From the NCBI GenBank assembly GCA_019155185.1, contig CM032814.1:13677547-13741546 (forward strand): 64,000 bases of DNA. Direction: 5' to 3'. The stretch is from Beaufortia kweichowensis. Taxonomy: Eukaryota; Chordata; Actinopteri; Cypriniformes; Gastromyzontidae. The notes below the pieces were generated by a model. The model was not told where the DNA came from. It searched no databases and saw only the letters and a list, made by a program, of their open reading frames with translations. Shown here piece after piece: positions 30,401 to 62,761 of the stretch; position 1 is the first letter of the stretch; every line of letters begins with the position of its first letter. A program made the translations under genes and the position numbers.

Positions 30401-31910
30401 CAAAATGTAGAGAATGGGCTATTTGAGATGACGCTTGATGTCTCGTCTCTAGCAGCTAACATCTCTCACACTTCTGTGCCTCCTCCAAACTCATTTACAG
30501 CATCGGGAAGATTTTGTTCGGTGGCCGTGTTCTCAGTAGCCAGACCAGACGTCTGAAAGATCATGTCAGGTCCCTTTACTTGACCCAGACTCCAGAGCTC
30601 ATGGCTTTTGAATTCAATTCGATTGCTTGAATTATGCAAGTTTCACACTATAACGCACAAACTTCATTACATGGTTTCAGGAAGACTAATAAATGTAATC
30701 ACCACAGCTTTTGTGTGATCGGGGATGTAAATGTCCAACCCACGTGACAGACGTGAATGTTAATAGCGCAACATTCCCAGTGCCGCCAACTACAGCACAA
30801 TTTACATAATTTCAGTCAAGGTCACCCATATGGCATTTTTATGGGGGCGTCGTGAAAATACACGGGTCTTTTACTTCTTTATGCAAATTCATAAGGTCAC
30901 GCAGACCTCAGGCTCTCCAGCAATCGCTATATTTATTCATTTGATTATACAGCTATGCCTATATCCGGACACTGTGAGAACGGCCCTTGACGGACGGTGG
31001 CCCGGCAGCACCAAATATCAAGAGTTACAGCATGTAGGCCTGCCTTTTTTGAGGATGAAAGCGCAGGTGGTTTGATTTAGGGAAACATGAGGGATGTCTG
31101 GGTCATTTAAGGGCAGTAAAGAGCTTAAAAAGTTTACCCATGGTGCATTTCACATGTGTGTGGCTGCTGATAGGTGTTGGGATGGTAAAGGAAAGCTTTA
31201 GCTCGTGTTGTATTTGGTGCCTAAGTTTGATGTTTGTTTTTTTGTATTCCACGTAGAACGGAGCACTGCATGGAAATGATTTCTAATGGTTGCATTACCT
31301 TTTTAAAAAAAATTAAAGAAGAAAAAAAGATTTTATTTCAATACATTTTAAAAAGGTCAAAAAGTCATGAGTAAAAAATACCTCCTCTGAAGACCAATGT
31401 ATTTTTACCTCACTGTATATATTTGATTTGTTAACTTTGCATTTTTTGTTCTTTAAAATGCTAAAAGTGACATTTTATGTCCGTGGTACTTATGTCAATG
31501 GCATTGTGTCGTATTATTGTCCAGACAGTATATATTCCTATTTTGAACCATTGTTTTGGTTTGATTTTTCTTCTTTTATTCTGTATGGATTACAAGTGCT
31601 TTATGATGTCATACTATATCCTTTAATGCCTCTTCCTTTGCTGTATAGGAAATGCCTTGTACTATTTCTTTTTCGAAAAAACAAATAAAAGAAAAAGGTT
31701 GATGAATTGAGATGTGTGGGAAGTTTCACAGATCCAGTGTGACCTCTGTCCCTCTTGATTTCTAAAGCGTTATGTATTTACTTTTATAGCGTGTGCAGAC
31801 GTACAGTACAAATGAACTGCATAGGATCTTAGCGGAGAGACGTTCGATGTTGCTTTCTAACATAGTGGAATAGAGATGGGTGTGAATAAAAATGTTGAAA
31901 CTTTTCTATA
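27492..31910 (+). other. tgfbr1: Probable tgfbr1 3' UTR
   Basis: This stretch has no coding exon and no ORF that resembles a protein. It is AT-rich with many ATTTA pentamers and several AATAAA hexamers, the last two at 31684-31689 and 31885-31890. The final one is followed by T- and TG-rich sequence typical of a cleavage region. A 3' UTR of over 4 kb fits the long 3' UTR known for vertebrate TGFBR1. The exact end is inferred and earlier poly(A) sites may be used. Confidence 0.55.
31885..31890 (+). terminator. tgfbr1: Candidate tgfbr1 poly(A) signal
   Basis: This is a canonical AATAAA followed within about 30 nt by a T/TG-rich stretch (tgtattgttgttttatt). An alternative canonical signal lies about 200 bp upstream at 31684-31689. 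Confidence 0.5.
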
Positions 31911-34900
31911 TGTATTGTTGTTTTATTACTTTCCTTTCTTCATCTACAAGACATCATATGGCCAAAGTCAGCGTTTGTCCTTGTTGATCCTCCATATTTG
32001 ACCTTTTTTAGTTTAATAGTAAATTTCAAACTGTGGGCACTACTAATGTAAATGTGTTATTGTACACACAAAATATAATTATTTTGCCAAATCAGATTTT
32101 TTTACACTAACAACTATATATTCTCCATTTAATGTACTGTAGTGTTTACTAAATTTGATTACACAACATGTTATATTTGTATCTGACACATTGTAATAGC
32201 AGAAAATCACACATTTTGTGAGAAAACTAAACAGGAAGTTGGAATTTTGTTAGGTCAGTTTCTCTTATTATGATTAACAGATTAATCCAGAATAATTTTC
32301 TGGTTATAAAGCTTTGGTTTTTGAAATCATGTAGCCTTGTGTTGACTCGTGTCTTAAAAATCTTATCACGGTACATTATGATATGTGCATGAAAATGTTT
32401 ATTCAGTACCATTCAGTCTTCTACAGTACTCATCCCAGTCTCATTTACCATCAAACCTTTTTCAAATGATAAACGTTAAGTGTTTGTTTGATTAGAGTAC
32501 CTTATCAAACCACAAGAAATCCTTTCCTGAATGCTTTCTTTTTTGCTCAAAAGAATTGCTCATTTGTACTGATGAGATATCTGCCTAAACCATTCCTTCC
32601 CTTTGGAGCTCATAGATCAAATGAGAACATCTGTCAAGCTTGCAGTAGTTCAGATGTACTAACACTATAATGTTAGACAGATCTTTGGTTTATGACCATC
32701 AGAATTAAGAGGTCCAACATCAAACTTTAGACAATTATATTATACTTAATGTATGAATGTCATTTCATTAACAAATACAAAACCAAGTATCACATTTTTT
32801 CAATGTAAACACACTTAAACGTTTTTTTTGTAAAAGTAAGTTATAGTTATTTACTATACTGACAAATTTATACGAATTAGCCACCTTGTAAAATACGTAT
32901 GTATTCCTGTAAGATCAGGTTGGACAAACCAAAGAATAGCTTTACATTAATCTAATTCTTTATTATTGTATGTACAGTTAAAACTAGTTTCCACATGTGT
33001 AACGCTGTACCCAAACGGTCAACTAAAGGCCACCAGCGACTCCAGAACTGCAGCGTCTCAGAACTGAAATATTCATGTGTTTTTCTTAATTGCTCTCTGA
33101 TTAAAAACCTTGTTTATTCCTTTAGTATTGACATGTGAACTCCAGCCCCTCCTTCTATTTCTAATTTACAAAGTAATTGATCATGAAGTGTTTTAGGAAT
33201 GGCTCGGGACTCGATGAGTCTCCCGCCGCATCTATTGCACCGATCGATACTTGTGACACTGCCAATTATACTCACACTTCCAGCTGGACCGTTCAGATAT
33301 AGTTCAGTAAACTGAAACTGACAATGAAAATGTGTTATTAAACTGTTTATTAACGGGTTCCTAATATCCATTTCCTTCATTTAGAGAAAATTTGATACAC
33401 CACAGGCACACCACCATTTGTATTGTTTTCGCATTGTTTTATATTTTTCTTTGTTTGCATGAATGTTTTTATAAGAAAGAATATTTTTAGAGCAAGTATG
33501 CTTACTTACTGACAAAACTGATTTTCATTTTAAGCTTGATTTGTACCCTTGGGTACCCCAGTGGATAGCTAAAGTGGATATTTTTTATTTTTGTAAATAA
33601 AGTTATCATAAGTATTGACTTGAAAAAGCAATGAAATTAGCTTTGATGATAGACCAACTTTATAGGTTTCTACAGAACACAATCAAATAAAAGCTTCTTG
33701 AGATATACAAAAGCCTAAAAGTGACTGAAACTACACTCAATAATAGAAGGGTGAATACACACAGCGGGTTATATATGGCCACAAACTTCTTACAGTTATA
33801 GTGGAAATCAATATTATACTCAGCAGAAAAGTTATTTAATAAAAATTATTCATATACCTTTACATTTTAAAAATGAGTTTTTATTAGCTAAAATTATACC
33901 TTATAATTTGCTGTAAAAAAACAGAAAAAGGATGTCCCTGCATCATGCATCTATTTAAAACATTTTATATTAGTAACATTTCATTTTTATCATCTACATT
34001 GTAGATATGCGTTGTTTAGTCTTTTTTTGTGGGTAACATTGTGACTCGTCTATGCATGAGGAAATTCAGTAGGATTTTGTGACTGTGTAGCATTAAATTA
34101 TGTAGGTATATGTTGTTTGTTATGATAGATTTGAAGCCTTTTAATGGCTCTTGTGTCCCATTAGCTGCTCTGAGACATGAAACTGCAGCTGTTTCTGATG
34201 AAAAAAAGGAATCAGTAATATGTATTAATGAGCGGCAATGAATGTCGTAGGGGGTTGAAAGAGGTATAATATACATCTGATCTATTTTTAGTGCATTTGC
34301 TGTGTTACCTGTCAGTATGTAGCAAAAAATAGCTCAAAGTTTCATCCAGCTGCTGCTGACGATGATGAATCTCTTCTCCAATCGCATGTTTGTGGAAAAG
34401 GCTGCTGACGAAAACCATGTGCAATAGTGTTGAAGAACTGAATGTGCTTGTGTGTATACATTTTTAATTAATAGTCAGACAATGAGAAGACCTTTTTAAC
34501 ATACTGTAGACGTCTCTGTGTGTGTGGCTGATTTTCTAAAGGTCTCAAGCTTTACTTTAGGATTGCAGAAGGCCCTCTACATTTATATATATATATATAT
34601 GTATAAATGCTGCAGTGTTTATCACATAAACCTGCATTCCAATTAAGAAGTTTTGTTCAATAAATTGGATTTAGTTTAGTTCCTGACTCCCCAGCAGGAG
34701 GCACTGTTGCTCTTTAAATCTTCACGATGCTTTTGAGGTTTTGGCATTTAGAAGTTATTTCTTTTGTGAGACACATTGTGTATTTGTTGTCTTTCATAAG
34801 CCTGTCAGTTATTTTGCGATCAATTCACCGATATGATTTTTCACAAGTAGCGTACACATCTCCCTTAAAACTTTCTTAAATTCAAAATAGTTATAGCTAT

Positions 34901-36718
34901 AATAGATATAATAGTAGATATTTCAGTTACATATATTTTTGTATGCTGTATGTATTTCTAACTAAAATGACTCATAACCAATATTGTCATACACTGAACA
35001 GTATTATATAAAGGTCTGCTAATAATAAAAGTAGATTTAACATTTTGACATTTTATTGGACATTTTATGTTTAATAAAATGTGTTGTGCTTTCATTGTTC
35101 TACTGTATAAACTTTGCAGAAACAAACAAACAAAAATCCTTGGAGACAATTTACCTCATATAGCCTAGTAACAAGGTTATTTAATAAACCACGTTAATAA
35201 TGATAATGTATGTGTTTTAAAGAAAACAGCATTCAGAAATTAGCCTATTCCTGAATCCTAATCTCCCATATACGTAACATAAAAATATGCAGTAAGCAAT
35301 TTTGTCTGGAAAAAATACTTTTATCATTTTGAAAGTAGTTTAGAAAGCAATTTATTATGATTTATTACATCTCTGAAGGTTTAGAAAATGAAGTAATACT
35401 CAGACTATTTGTGCATTTCATGTTTTGCTTATTATGCCTGTGGGCTATAGACAGAGAGTAAATTCATTCAGAATAGCAATAGAAATTTGCCATTATCTTA
35501 AAAAGCCAACAATTGGAAGTCAGCAAGGCCACTTCTCAACCTTATGTTTTTCTAGTGACGTTTTAAGATTAGATATTGAAAATGAATTTAGAAAGCAATT
35601 ACCTGCATCAATTTCCACGGCCTATAATTCATGAGCTGTACATCTGATAAGGTTTTTGTCTTGAATTGTTTATAAGTAAAATAATGACAACAGTGTGACC
35701 TTTAACACACCACAATATGGATTTGCTGTCCATGTTGATAACGCTGAGACTGCAAACAAGCATGCAGATTAAATTGTCTTTTTGAAGCAGGAAAAGGCGA
35801 ACTATTTATTATTAACACGTTTGTTGTACCATATACCACAAACCAAGAGAGAATCAAAAAGTGATGTTTATTGACAAACGCAGCATGTGGGTGGTTTCAG
35901 TTTTATGTGCTCATTCACAGAAGGATTCTCTTTTTACATTACATATATTATACATGATTTTCATTGGTGTCTCAAGGAACCTTGTTTACATCATTTTCAA
36001 AAGCCTTGATTTAATAAAGCTAGTCTAATAAATGTAATTAACAGCCCACTCTTTGAATTTGACACGCTTCACAAACTGCACAGAAAGTATAACATCTCCA
36101 AAACACACCGTTATGATAAAATGCATCTTCAAGTTTCCCCCTCTGTGACTATCCATCACTTTATATTGTGTTAATTGAAGTAAGTTTGAGAAGGTGAGGT
36201 GGATTTTAAATAGGTTTCTGTTTAATGCTGGATTTATTAGAATATAATCTCACTTTCAGGAGGCAGTGGACATCTAATGAGGAAATAGCAAATATCACCA
36301 AAGAATACGCCATTGCCTGTAAAATACTCCATACACAGTACAGTCATAGCCATGTTAACCAACATGATCTCTGGGTAAACACAGTGACCTTTATGATGAA
36401 AGAATCAGAAAGGAAATGTAATAGCTTCAGCAAGAGAGGATTATGAGACCGAGCCAACAGCCAGACGCTAAACAAAAGCCATTAATCATAGAGAGACATT
36501 CAGCATATGATAAACACAGTGGCATAGCTCCAAGTGGCCCGCAAAATGACTTCATTTGGGCTTCAGTCCAGATAGGACAGTAAGTCAACAATTTAGGATG
36601 TGCCTGAGAAAAGCCTTTGGTTGTAAATGAATCTGATGAACTGGACTGGCTGAAATGGCTTTGATTATCACACATAAGATTGTAAAACTGCGCAATGAAT
36701 CATAATTTTCTGCACAGA

Positions 36719-36731
36719 GCACACACACACT

Positions 36732-36801
<70 letters not shown>

Positions 36802-36852
36802 CACACACACAGACACACACACAGACACACACACAGACACACACGCACACAC
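36719..36852. repeat. CA microsatellite
   Basis: About 134 bp of ACAC with a few G or T interruptions in intergenic DNA. It gives spurious Cys-Val ORFs on the - strand. Confidence 0.97.
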
Positions 36853-37697
36853 AGTGTTATCGTGTCTTGTAATAATGCTTCCTTCTCATTTCTTTAATGT
36901 CATGAGTCTCTCATCTGGTCCCTTAGGGACTTCATTCAGTTTCATTCAAAGCGTTTTAGTGCTGGTTTGCAGATTATTGTTAACAAACAAAAGCAGCAGA
37001 TCTAGGGACCCTAATATGGATAAGCTTAAATATTATGTTTTTTGGCTTTTGCTCATTTGTAAATTAAATACAAGGAGTTGTTTACCCAAAAATGTCTATC
37101 ATACTGTCCTGTCTCCATCTGTTCCAATACTGTATGATTATGAAGATGGTTGATGTTTAGCAGAATATCTGTTGAATCTTAGCTGAGCAGTATAGTCCAA
37201 GTCTCATTACACTTTTAATGAATGGAGTTGTAGTTCTGTAAAATCATTTTTTATGTACGAAAGTATGAAAATGACAGAATACAGTAAAGTAAAAAGTTGT
37301 ACAATATAGAGGAGATATCCATGAGGTCTCGATCGCCACAGCTAAGAGCAAATGCATTCATTAATCATGCTAAATTAAGATGAACTCGGGCTGTTCAAGA
37401 GCTTAAGCTGAAATGAATGATGATGACCTTTATAATCCTCTGGTCAATCAGCTGTAGAGCTGAACTCTTGTGTCCGTCAAACTCACAGACAGCAGCTGTT
37501 GGTGGTACAGATGTGTCAGATCTTCTCTACTCTCTTCTCCCTTTCACACTCATAATGTTTGTATCTTCAACCCCTTCAATCTAGTTTTATGCCAATATAT
37601 GGTTTTTTTTCATCATTGCTGTCATTCTGTAGCAATAAGGTTATATTCTGGACAATGTACCACTGTAACACAGTGCCGACGTTATGGCACTAAATGA

Positions 37698-37755
37698 ACT
37701 GTACAGTAAATCACTTTGAATCAAAGCATCTGCCAAAGCATGTCATGTAAATGTC
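37698..37755. mobile_element. SINE 3' tail fragment
   Basis: The segment aaatcactttgaatcaaagc followed by atctgccaaagcatgtc and atgtaaatgtc matches the tail shared by fish tRNA-derived SINEs. The tRNA-related head is not clear. Confidence 0.6.
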
Positions 37756-39756
37756 TACCTAGCAATGCTGGGTAACTGCATCAATAAGAGGAGATAATGA
37801 TAGATGTAATGTGTGGGGGTGGATGTTTAAAAGCAAGAATATTCCCGAGATGAAGATTTATTAAGTCATAAATAACAGCAGTGTGCGAAACAGTTTGATT
37901 GAAAATATAAGACATTTTAGGCTCGTGTGGGTTTAATAATATGACTTTGATTCATTTTTATACTTTACATTGCTGATATAAAAATTAATTCATTGCATTT
38001 AATATAAAATAAAATAAAAACTGGCATTATATTTCACTATTTCAGTATATATCTTTGTTCAGTATATATCATTGGTCCCTTAGTGTAGATATGTCCTGCC
38101 CAAACTATTTTAATAAATCACAAAATTGCCCATTCACTTGCAATCCATCCTGGTTCTGGAAATATTTATCCCAAATAATTGTTTTCTGGATATGTGAAGG
38201 GCAGACAGTATCCCACTGTTAAACACTGTTTTTTAAATATGGTAAGACATCACAAATCACTAGCTGATGTCTTAACAAAAGCATTGATTAACAATCTCAA
38301 TACTATTTGTAGACATGTCTTCAAAGGTCTTTAAGTTCTCATTTAGAAAACACATCAACACAACCACACATGTCACGCTATTTCACGCAGTCAAGCATGT
38401 GTTTAGTAACTGTGTTTTTTTACCTCGACTATATTTAATGAACATATAATTAGTCTACACTCAAAATATATATACTTGCTTTAAGTCTTTTCATGGGTGT
38501 TAATTCCACCTTGGTTCTAACTCATCGCTCACACAAAGCAGCGTTTTTAGCCATCACCTGTTTGTTAACTTGATTTTCTTCATGACGGTACATATTTATC
38601 TTCATAGAACTTCATACTGCAATGAAACAGAAACAGACAAACCCTCTTAATATACTAAGCAAATTTTCTTTGCAAATATATATATTTTTAGGATGTTAAG
38701 TCTTAAAAAAATCACACTTCCATTGATTTAATCTGACCTGACAGCAACACAGCATGAAGGATGTGTTAGTCTAAAAACTAAAAAAACTAAAAACTTATCA
38801 GTTAATTAAATCACAGCCCTGATTGACACTGAAATTATTATGAAGAAGTGGAAAACAACTTTGTAAATGTCACATCAATATACTGCATCATGGATCATTC
38901 CACAATGCTTATGCATAAAACAAATGGCCACTATCCATCATCTTATTGATGCCAATTACATGTGTGCACAGTAAGAAAATCTCTGAATATCATCCATTGC
39001 ATCAAATGAAAATATCAAACATTCATTTCTTGCTTAAAAGTTGACCTTTGGTAGAAATATCAATCCCCCATTTCTTTCATAGATTTTGATGCAGAATGGC
39101 ATTACAGTGCCGTTTTCCTTATGAAAGCTTCTCATACTGTACAGTACCAGTCACATTTTCAACTAATATGTACAGATAAGAGTGAGGTAAACAACAGAAG
39201 ATCTACTGAGACTGTATCTCGCTTCCAAGCACAGATGGAGTCTATATATAGTAGCATATATTCACTGTTAATGTGGCCTATACAGAATCAGCTGATGACT
39301 GGTTCATCTCTTTTATCTCACTGACAGGTTTATGGTACACAGCTAATTCAAAGTGTTGTATGGAAATTGACAACAGTTTTAGAAGCCTAAAACATCTCAG
39401 GGGCATGTGAGTAATGTGATTAGCCAATGCCATCTTTTATAGAAATATCTATGTATCATATACTATAAATGATTCAGTATAGTACAGAAAAATGTTCATA
39501 CTGAAGATGGGAATTAACTATTAAAAACACTAATGACAAAAATATATTCATCGAATTGTTGAAGCAATGGACCATTATGACACTTTTTAAAAGTCTGTAA
39601 AAGTTAACATAAAATTTATGTGTTTTTTTTCCACAATACATAGTTTAACAATTACAACTTAGTACATTAACAGATTAATACAAATATTGTCATTCATATT
39701 ATTCATATTAATTTATTAATGTTTAACAGGACAAAAATATTATGGTCACTTTTAAC

Positions 39757-40017
<261 letters not shown>

Positions 40018-40931
40018 GGGTTTATGGATTTGTTTCCTGGTGGTTGGTGGAGCAAATCACACAGCGGATTCGCCATCTGTTTCCTCCAGTGTCTCAGATG
40101 TAGTCAATCATCCTCCTCCTCCCGGATCTCCGGTCAGTCAGTGTGTGTTTGCATGGAAAAAGAAAAAATCAAACCCCGGAAATGAAAACGCAAAGAACTG
40201 GTCAATTGCACATGGGATTCGCGATAGAAGACGATGCATGAAAACTGGCTTTAACTAATCTGATCGCAATCTTTTGGAGGATGGTGAATGAAAACATACT
40301 GTTCGGGACTAAAATCATCTGCTTCGGTTCAACGATAATCCCGCACTGAAATGTAAGAATCATGCTGATTTGTTATTAAACGTGATCGTTTTTCATACCG
40401 TGCATAATCATGCATTGCTTTTATTTGCTTGTGAAACATTATTGCATTATTGTGTGAACGTATTCTTTAATGCAACTTTATGAATGAGTCATTTCCAATA
40501 ATAAAATGGTTTACCCAAAAATGTAAAATTATGGCATATGTTCAACCCAAAGATGCTGAACTGACAGCCTCGTTTACTTTCATTGTATGGAAAAAGGATG
40601 AAAGTGAAACGGTGACTGAGACTGTCAGTCCCTTTTGTGCTCCACAGTAGAAAAGCAGTCATACTGGGATGGGCGTGTATATGACCATTTTTATTTTGGT
40701 GTAGTATAGTAGTTGATTTACTTTGTATTCTTTATAAACATTTTTGCACGTTTGTGTATTTCTTGCAAAGGGATACAGCCCCAAATACTCTCGGAGTGAC
40801 TTCTAATCCTTACCAGTAGCATCACCCACAAGCAGCATCAGGACCAGCCTCAGACCTCCGAGAGAAAAACGAAAACGCGTTTCTCCGCACGCCAGCAGTA
40901 TCTTATTTGTCCCTGGCGGGCCGCCGTTGAA
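40018..40931 (+). promoter_or_regulatory. lancl2: Probable lancl2 promoter and 5' UTR, with a possible non-coding exon
   Basis: The region between the GA tract and the start codon contains CpG-bearing sequence near 40855-40930 that is probably 5' UTR. A possible upstream non-coding exon ends at 40352 (aaat|gtaaga). Acceptors that could pair with it lie at 40816 (ccttaccag) or about 40770 (cttgcaaag). No TATA box is evident. The splice model is inference. Confidence 0.4.
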
Positions 40932-58911
<17,980 letters not shown>

Positions 58912-59540
58912 CCTGGACATTTGGAGGTATAGACTTTAACTCTTTCTTTGGAGCTTCACATGCTTCTACAGCGCTTATTTGATGGTTTCATTACAACATC
59001 CTGGATGGACCCTTTAAAATGACGAAGAGAAAATTTCTTCCTCATCGGACGCAAAAAACAACCTTCTGCCTATCACGCCCAACGTCGGCACCTTTACTTC
59101 CGTCTTTGTAGCTTTTAGTCTTTATCCGTGTTGTTTTTTAATGCTAATATATGATTTAATTTCATTTTCATTTCTGTCTTTTTTTTTTGCTTCTGCATGC
59201 TTGTTGGTTTATAGCAGGGCATCTGTCGCACACCGAGGTGACAGTGCCCATGTGACAGCGCTTGGACCTGTGTATGTTGTCTTTGTCTTTGCATGAGGAT
59301 GGAAACACACATTATTATGTTGGAATGTACTGGTGATTATGTGCCTGTAGGTAAAACATCAACAGTATCAACATGGTGTGATTGTTTAGTACGTGCTCTG
59401 CGTATGCTGAAGTGTTTCGTTTTCATTGTTGAATGTCTTGATGAAAGAAACTGAATCTATTGCACCGGAAAGAATGGTAAATATTGTTTCCTCAGGCGAC
59501 TGTGTTATGAATGTCACAATAAATTGAGCTTTTCAAAATG
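58912..59540 (+). other. lancl2: lancl2 3' UTR
   Basis: About 630 bp without coding potential, ending at a canonical AATAAA (59518-59523) followed by T-rich sequence. Cleavage is predicted near 59540. Confidence 0.75.
59518..59523 (+). terminator. lancl2: lancl2 poly(A) signal
   Basis: Canonical AATAAA about 0.6 kb after the stop codon, followed by a TG/T-containing downstream segment. Confidence 0.75.
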
Positions 59541-59804
59541 ACTCATTCTGTGCAAAACAGGTCTGTAAGATTTGTGTTTTCTCGCTGAATACAATTTCAA
59601 AAATAATAGCCTGATGTTTGTTTAAGTTGTGTGTTTTAACTTTACAGAAATACTGTTTATTATTAACATTTTATAACGTAAAGTATATACTATAATATGA
59701 TAACAGTACAGTTCATTGTTATTTGTTAACATCACTGTTGTTAACTAATGTCATTGTACAGACACTTAGTGTAATCTAAATTGAGGTATAAAACTTTCTA
59801 GGAT

Positions 59805-60032
59805 ATAGATCATTTCACAAGATGATAACAGCACTGGTCCAGAAGCACTTCCTGTCTTGTTTTTTTTAACATTACACAAAAGTGAGAAATTAATATCACC
59901 AACAGAACATTTACAATGGACTCAAAATGTTTAACGAACATCTTTAAGATTTAATTACATGTGAAATACTAACAAACTGAAACAGGAAGTGCTTCTGGAA
60001 CAGTGTTGTTTACATCTTTTGAAATGGTCTAT
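59805..60032 (-). mobile_element. TIR non-autonomous DNA element, copy B
   Basis: This has the same termini as 44358-44572 (atagatcatttcacaagatg and gaaatggtctat). Its core, when reverse-complemented, matches copy A (acattttga then ccattgtaaatgtt). It lies about 270 bp beyond the lancl2 poly(A) site. Confidence 0.85.
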
Positions 60033-61409
60033 AGCTAAAAGGTAGCCAGATTTAACCGCTCTGGAATACTTGCTTCTGATTGGCCAGTTGCAGCTTTAAC
60101 ACGTATGTTATTCCCTGATAACAACTGAACAAAACTAAACTGTTAAACTGAAAATATTTACTTATTAATTAATTATATAGAATATATATATATAATAACA
60201 TATACGAGTTTATATGTGTGTTCATCTTGTTTAGACATCTTGTCTTTTCCTCACAGAAGGCCAACATTAATTTGCGGTGCCTTAAATAAGAGCACAACAC
60301 TCCATTAAAACTTTTAATAATTGACTAATTTTGCATAAAAAGATTGATGTAATATGTTTTTTTGCTTAAAAAAAGAGAAGGTAATTAAAAGAAACATGAC
60401 TTGAGACATTTATTTTTGTGTAAAGAGCAAGTCTTTCCCTCATACGCTGATGTGTGTCATGTAATGAAGCGGGCAGAAAGTCGAGCGACCGAGACGGATC
60501 TTAAGCTAGTCACACAAGTTTGAAGTGAGCCATTAATTCTGCAACAATTGTTTGAATTCTTGCCTAATCAGACGTGCTATTCAGATGAACACAAAGACGT
60601 CTGTCAGGTACTCGCTGACATTATAATGAGCTTTACATTTTTAATTCTAGTCAATCGGAAAAGTTTTCTCTGAATACTTGATTGAAATGAGCGGAGTGCT
60701 TTTTCCTGCCAAGGGAAAGTTTAACAATTACAAAATAATGAATTACTGGTAAATCCAATCTGTTAAAAAATAAAAAGTAACTAGATCAGCTATGGCAGAA
60801 CTTTTGTAAGCCAGCTATAGCATTATTTTGGTTTTAATAATTGACGATATAAAGAACTGGCCCAGCAAATATACTATATTTGTCGTAACGGTGATGTAGT
60901 TGATGTAAATTTCCAAACCCGATGATATATGCAATGCAGTGAGTCATTTGGTATAGCAAACGTTTCTAATAGAAGGGTACTTTATTTTTGTAGTTCATTA
61001 ACCTCTGACATTAAAAGGTTTCACTACGGCATGACTGATGATGTGTTGATGACAGTGTAGGTAACGGTGCACTTAACAAAATTGTCCCGTCCACCCACAT
61101 TTCTGCATGTCAGCCGTCATTGTGGCAGCTTGTCGGTGCATAATTATCAAATTGTCACTCCAACAGAAAGATGATGTTTGACAGCATAAAATATCAGTTT
61201 TGTGTTTGAACCTACACTGTAATTTCAGCCATCTCTCCAGCCATGCCGGATCAAATTATCACATGATATTAAAACAAAGTCTATTCTAACATTTAGCAAA
61301 TGGACACCTCTCTCCTTTGCATAGTTTAACTTCAAGCCGATGATACAGTTTAAACCATTAACAATTTAACCACAACAACAGTACAAAAAGCAACTTTCAT
61401 TTTTCTCAT

Positions 61410-61545
61410 GTGATTTTTTCCCCCAAAAAATTAAAATTCATGACTTACTCATCATGAATGACTCATGCCATTGCAAACCTGTATGACTTTTTTCTTTTGC
61501 AAATAACAAAAGAAGAGATTTGGAAGAACACTGATAACTTTAACT
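61410..61545. repeat. Fish interspersed repeat fragment
   Basis: Ccccaaaaaattaaaattca, followed by tgacttactc and ttgcaaacctgtatgacttt and then aacaaaagaagagatttgga, is a diverged copy of the same family as at 4840-4950. Confidence 0.55.
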
Positions 61546-62761
61546 TTCTTGAACCACTGAAACATTTCTCAAAATATCTTCATTTGTGTTCCTCTGACGT
61601 AAGAGTCATAAACAGTATTTAACAACATGATCATCATTTTTTAATAAACTATCCCTATAAGCAAATGTGAGTGTTGTTCTAAAATAAAAACCAATGATGC
61701 CTAAATGCCACTGTTTCATCTCCTAAACGATAATTAAAGAGGCCTAAAACGAATCAGGGTGAATCTGCCCAGAGCTTTTAAGCCATTATCGAACTAAATG
61801 CATCACTCCCTCCAAATAACAAATAAATATATTTCTCATCAGGGAAATCTTTATCGTTCAACTGCACATTATTCAAAGATAAATGTATTCCAATAATTAA
61901 TTTGTACAAATAGATTCAAACAATTCACAAGAAACTCACAGAGGGCCATTAACAGGAGCGAGCTCGAACAAAATGAGACGTCCGTGATCCCGGGGCATTA
62001 TAGATGAAATGATCTGCAGAGATGTAAACTAATTTATAAGTCTCCTACTGTGAATTGTTATCAACCGACTCCCTCTTTATGAGTTCATCATCTATTTCAA
62101 TTACTTCAGGATCTAATAAGTAATGAATTACTCTCGTTTTGTGCCGTTTAAACAGTTTTTTCATCCATTCCCCATTTACAGTAGATTTTTACAAAGCAAT
62201 AACCACTGTTTGGAGGTTAGGTAGTATGAATATACTGATCGTCATGATATTCACGAGTTAAAATTAGTTTGAGATTCAGTTTCTACAGGTGTAAAGGTTG
62301 GTCTGAAGACATTGCAGGGCCACTGAATTGATGTCATGTATTAATCCACTGCACCTCATCTGCTGAAACACCTGTTCTCCCGAAGGACAACGGATTGCTT
62401 ACAGCTAGTCTCTCAGCGTGTCAAACATTGTGACTACCAACCGAGGTCCGCTTTAGGTGAAAAGACATCTCGCACACGCTGGGGATGAGAATAGACACGG
62501 TTTCAAGGAAACGAGTCAAAGATCTTCTTCTGACAGGTTGTTCCAGCGTCTGTCAGGCAGAGAAGTCCATTTATCATTTCACTGTTCAAAATTCTTCTTT
62601 CACGTCAACTCAGGAGTTTGTTGCCGCCTCTCAAACGATAAACAACAAACAGAGAGCGAGCAAAAAATAAGACGTCCTGGAAAAAGCAAATACAAAAGAA
62701 ATTCATTTGTAAGGACCCATTTAAAGTTACTGAGCCAGTAACTAGTTCTAGTTCATGCGGT

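Larger units (their letters stand above)
31911..39756. other. Intergenic region between tgfbr1 and lancl2
   Basis: About 7.8 kb of AT-rich DNA without a recognisable exon. It contains a CA tract (36719-36852) and a SINE tail (37698-37755). The segment 36220-36560 is less AT-rich and could be a conserved element, but nothing definite can be said. Confidence 0.75.
59541..62761. other. Intergenic region between lancl2 and vopp1, probably including the vopp1 3' UTR
   Basis: The region contains TIR copy B and a fish repeat fragment near 61410. The part nearest vopp1 is probably its 3' UTR on the - strand, but no convincing poly(A) signal was picked. The segment 61730-62130 is rich in TAAT motifs and may be a conserved element. 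Confidence 0.6.

Noticed and set aside
36585..36850. Cys-Val repeat ORFs on the - strand
   Set aside because: They come from the CA microsatellite at 36719-36852.
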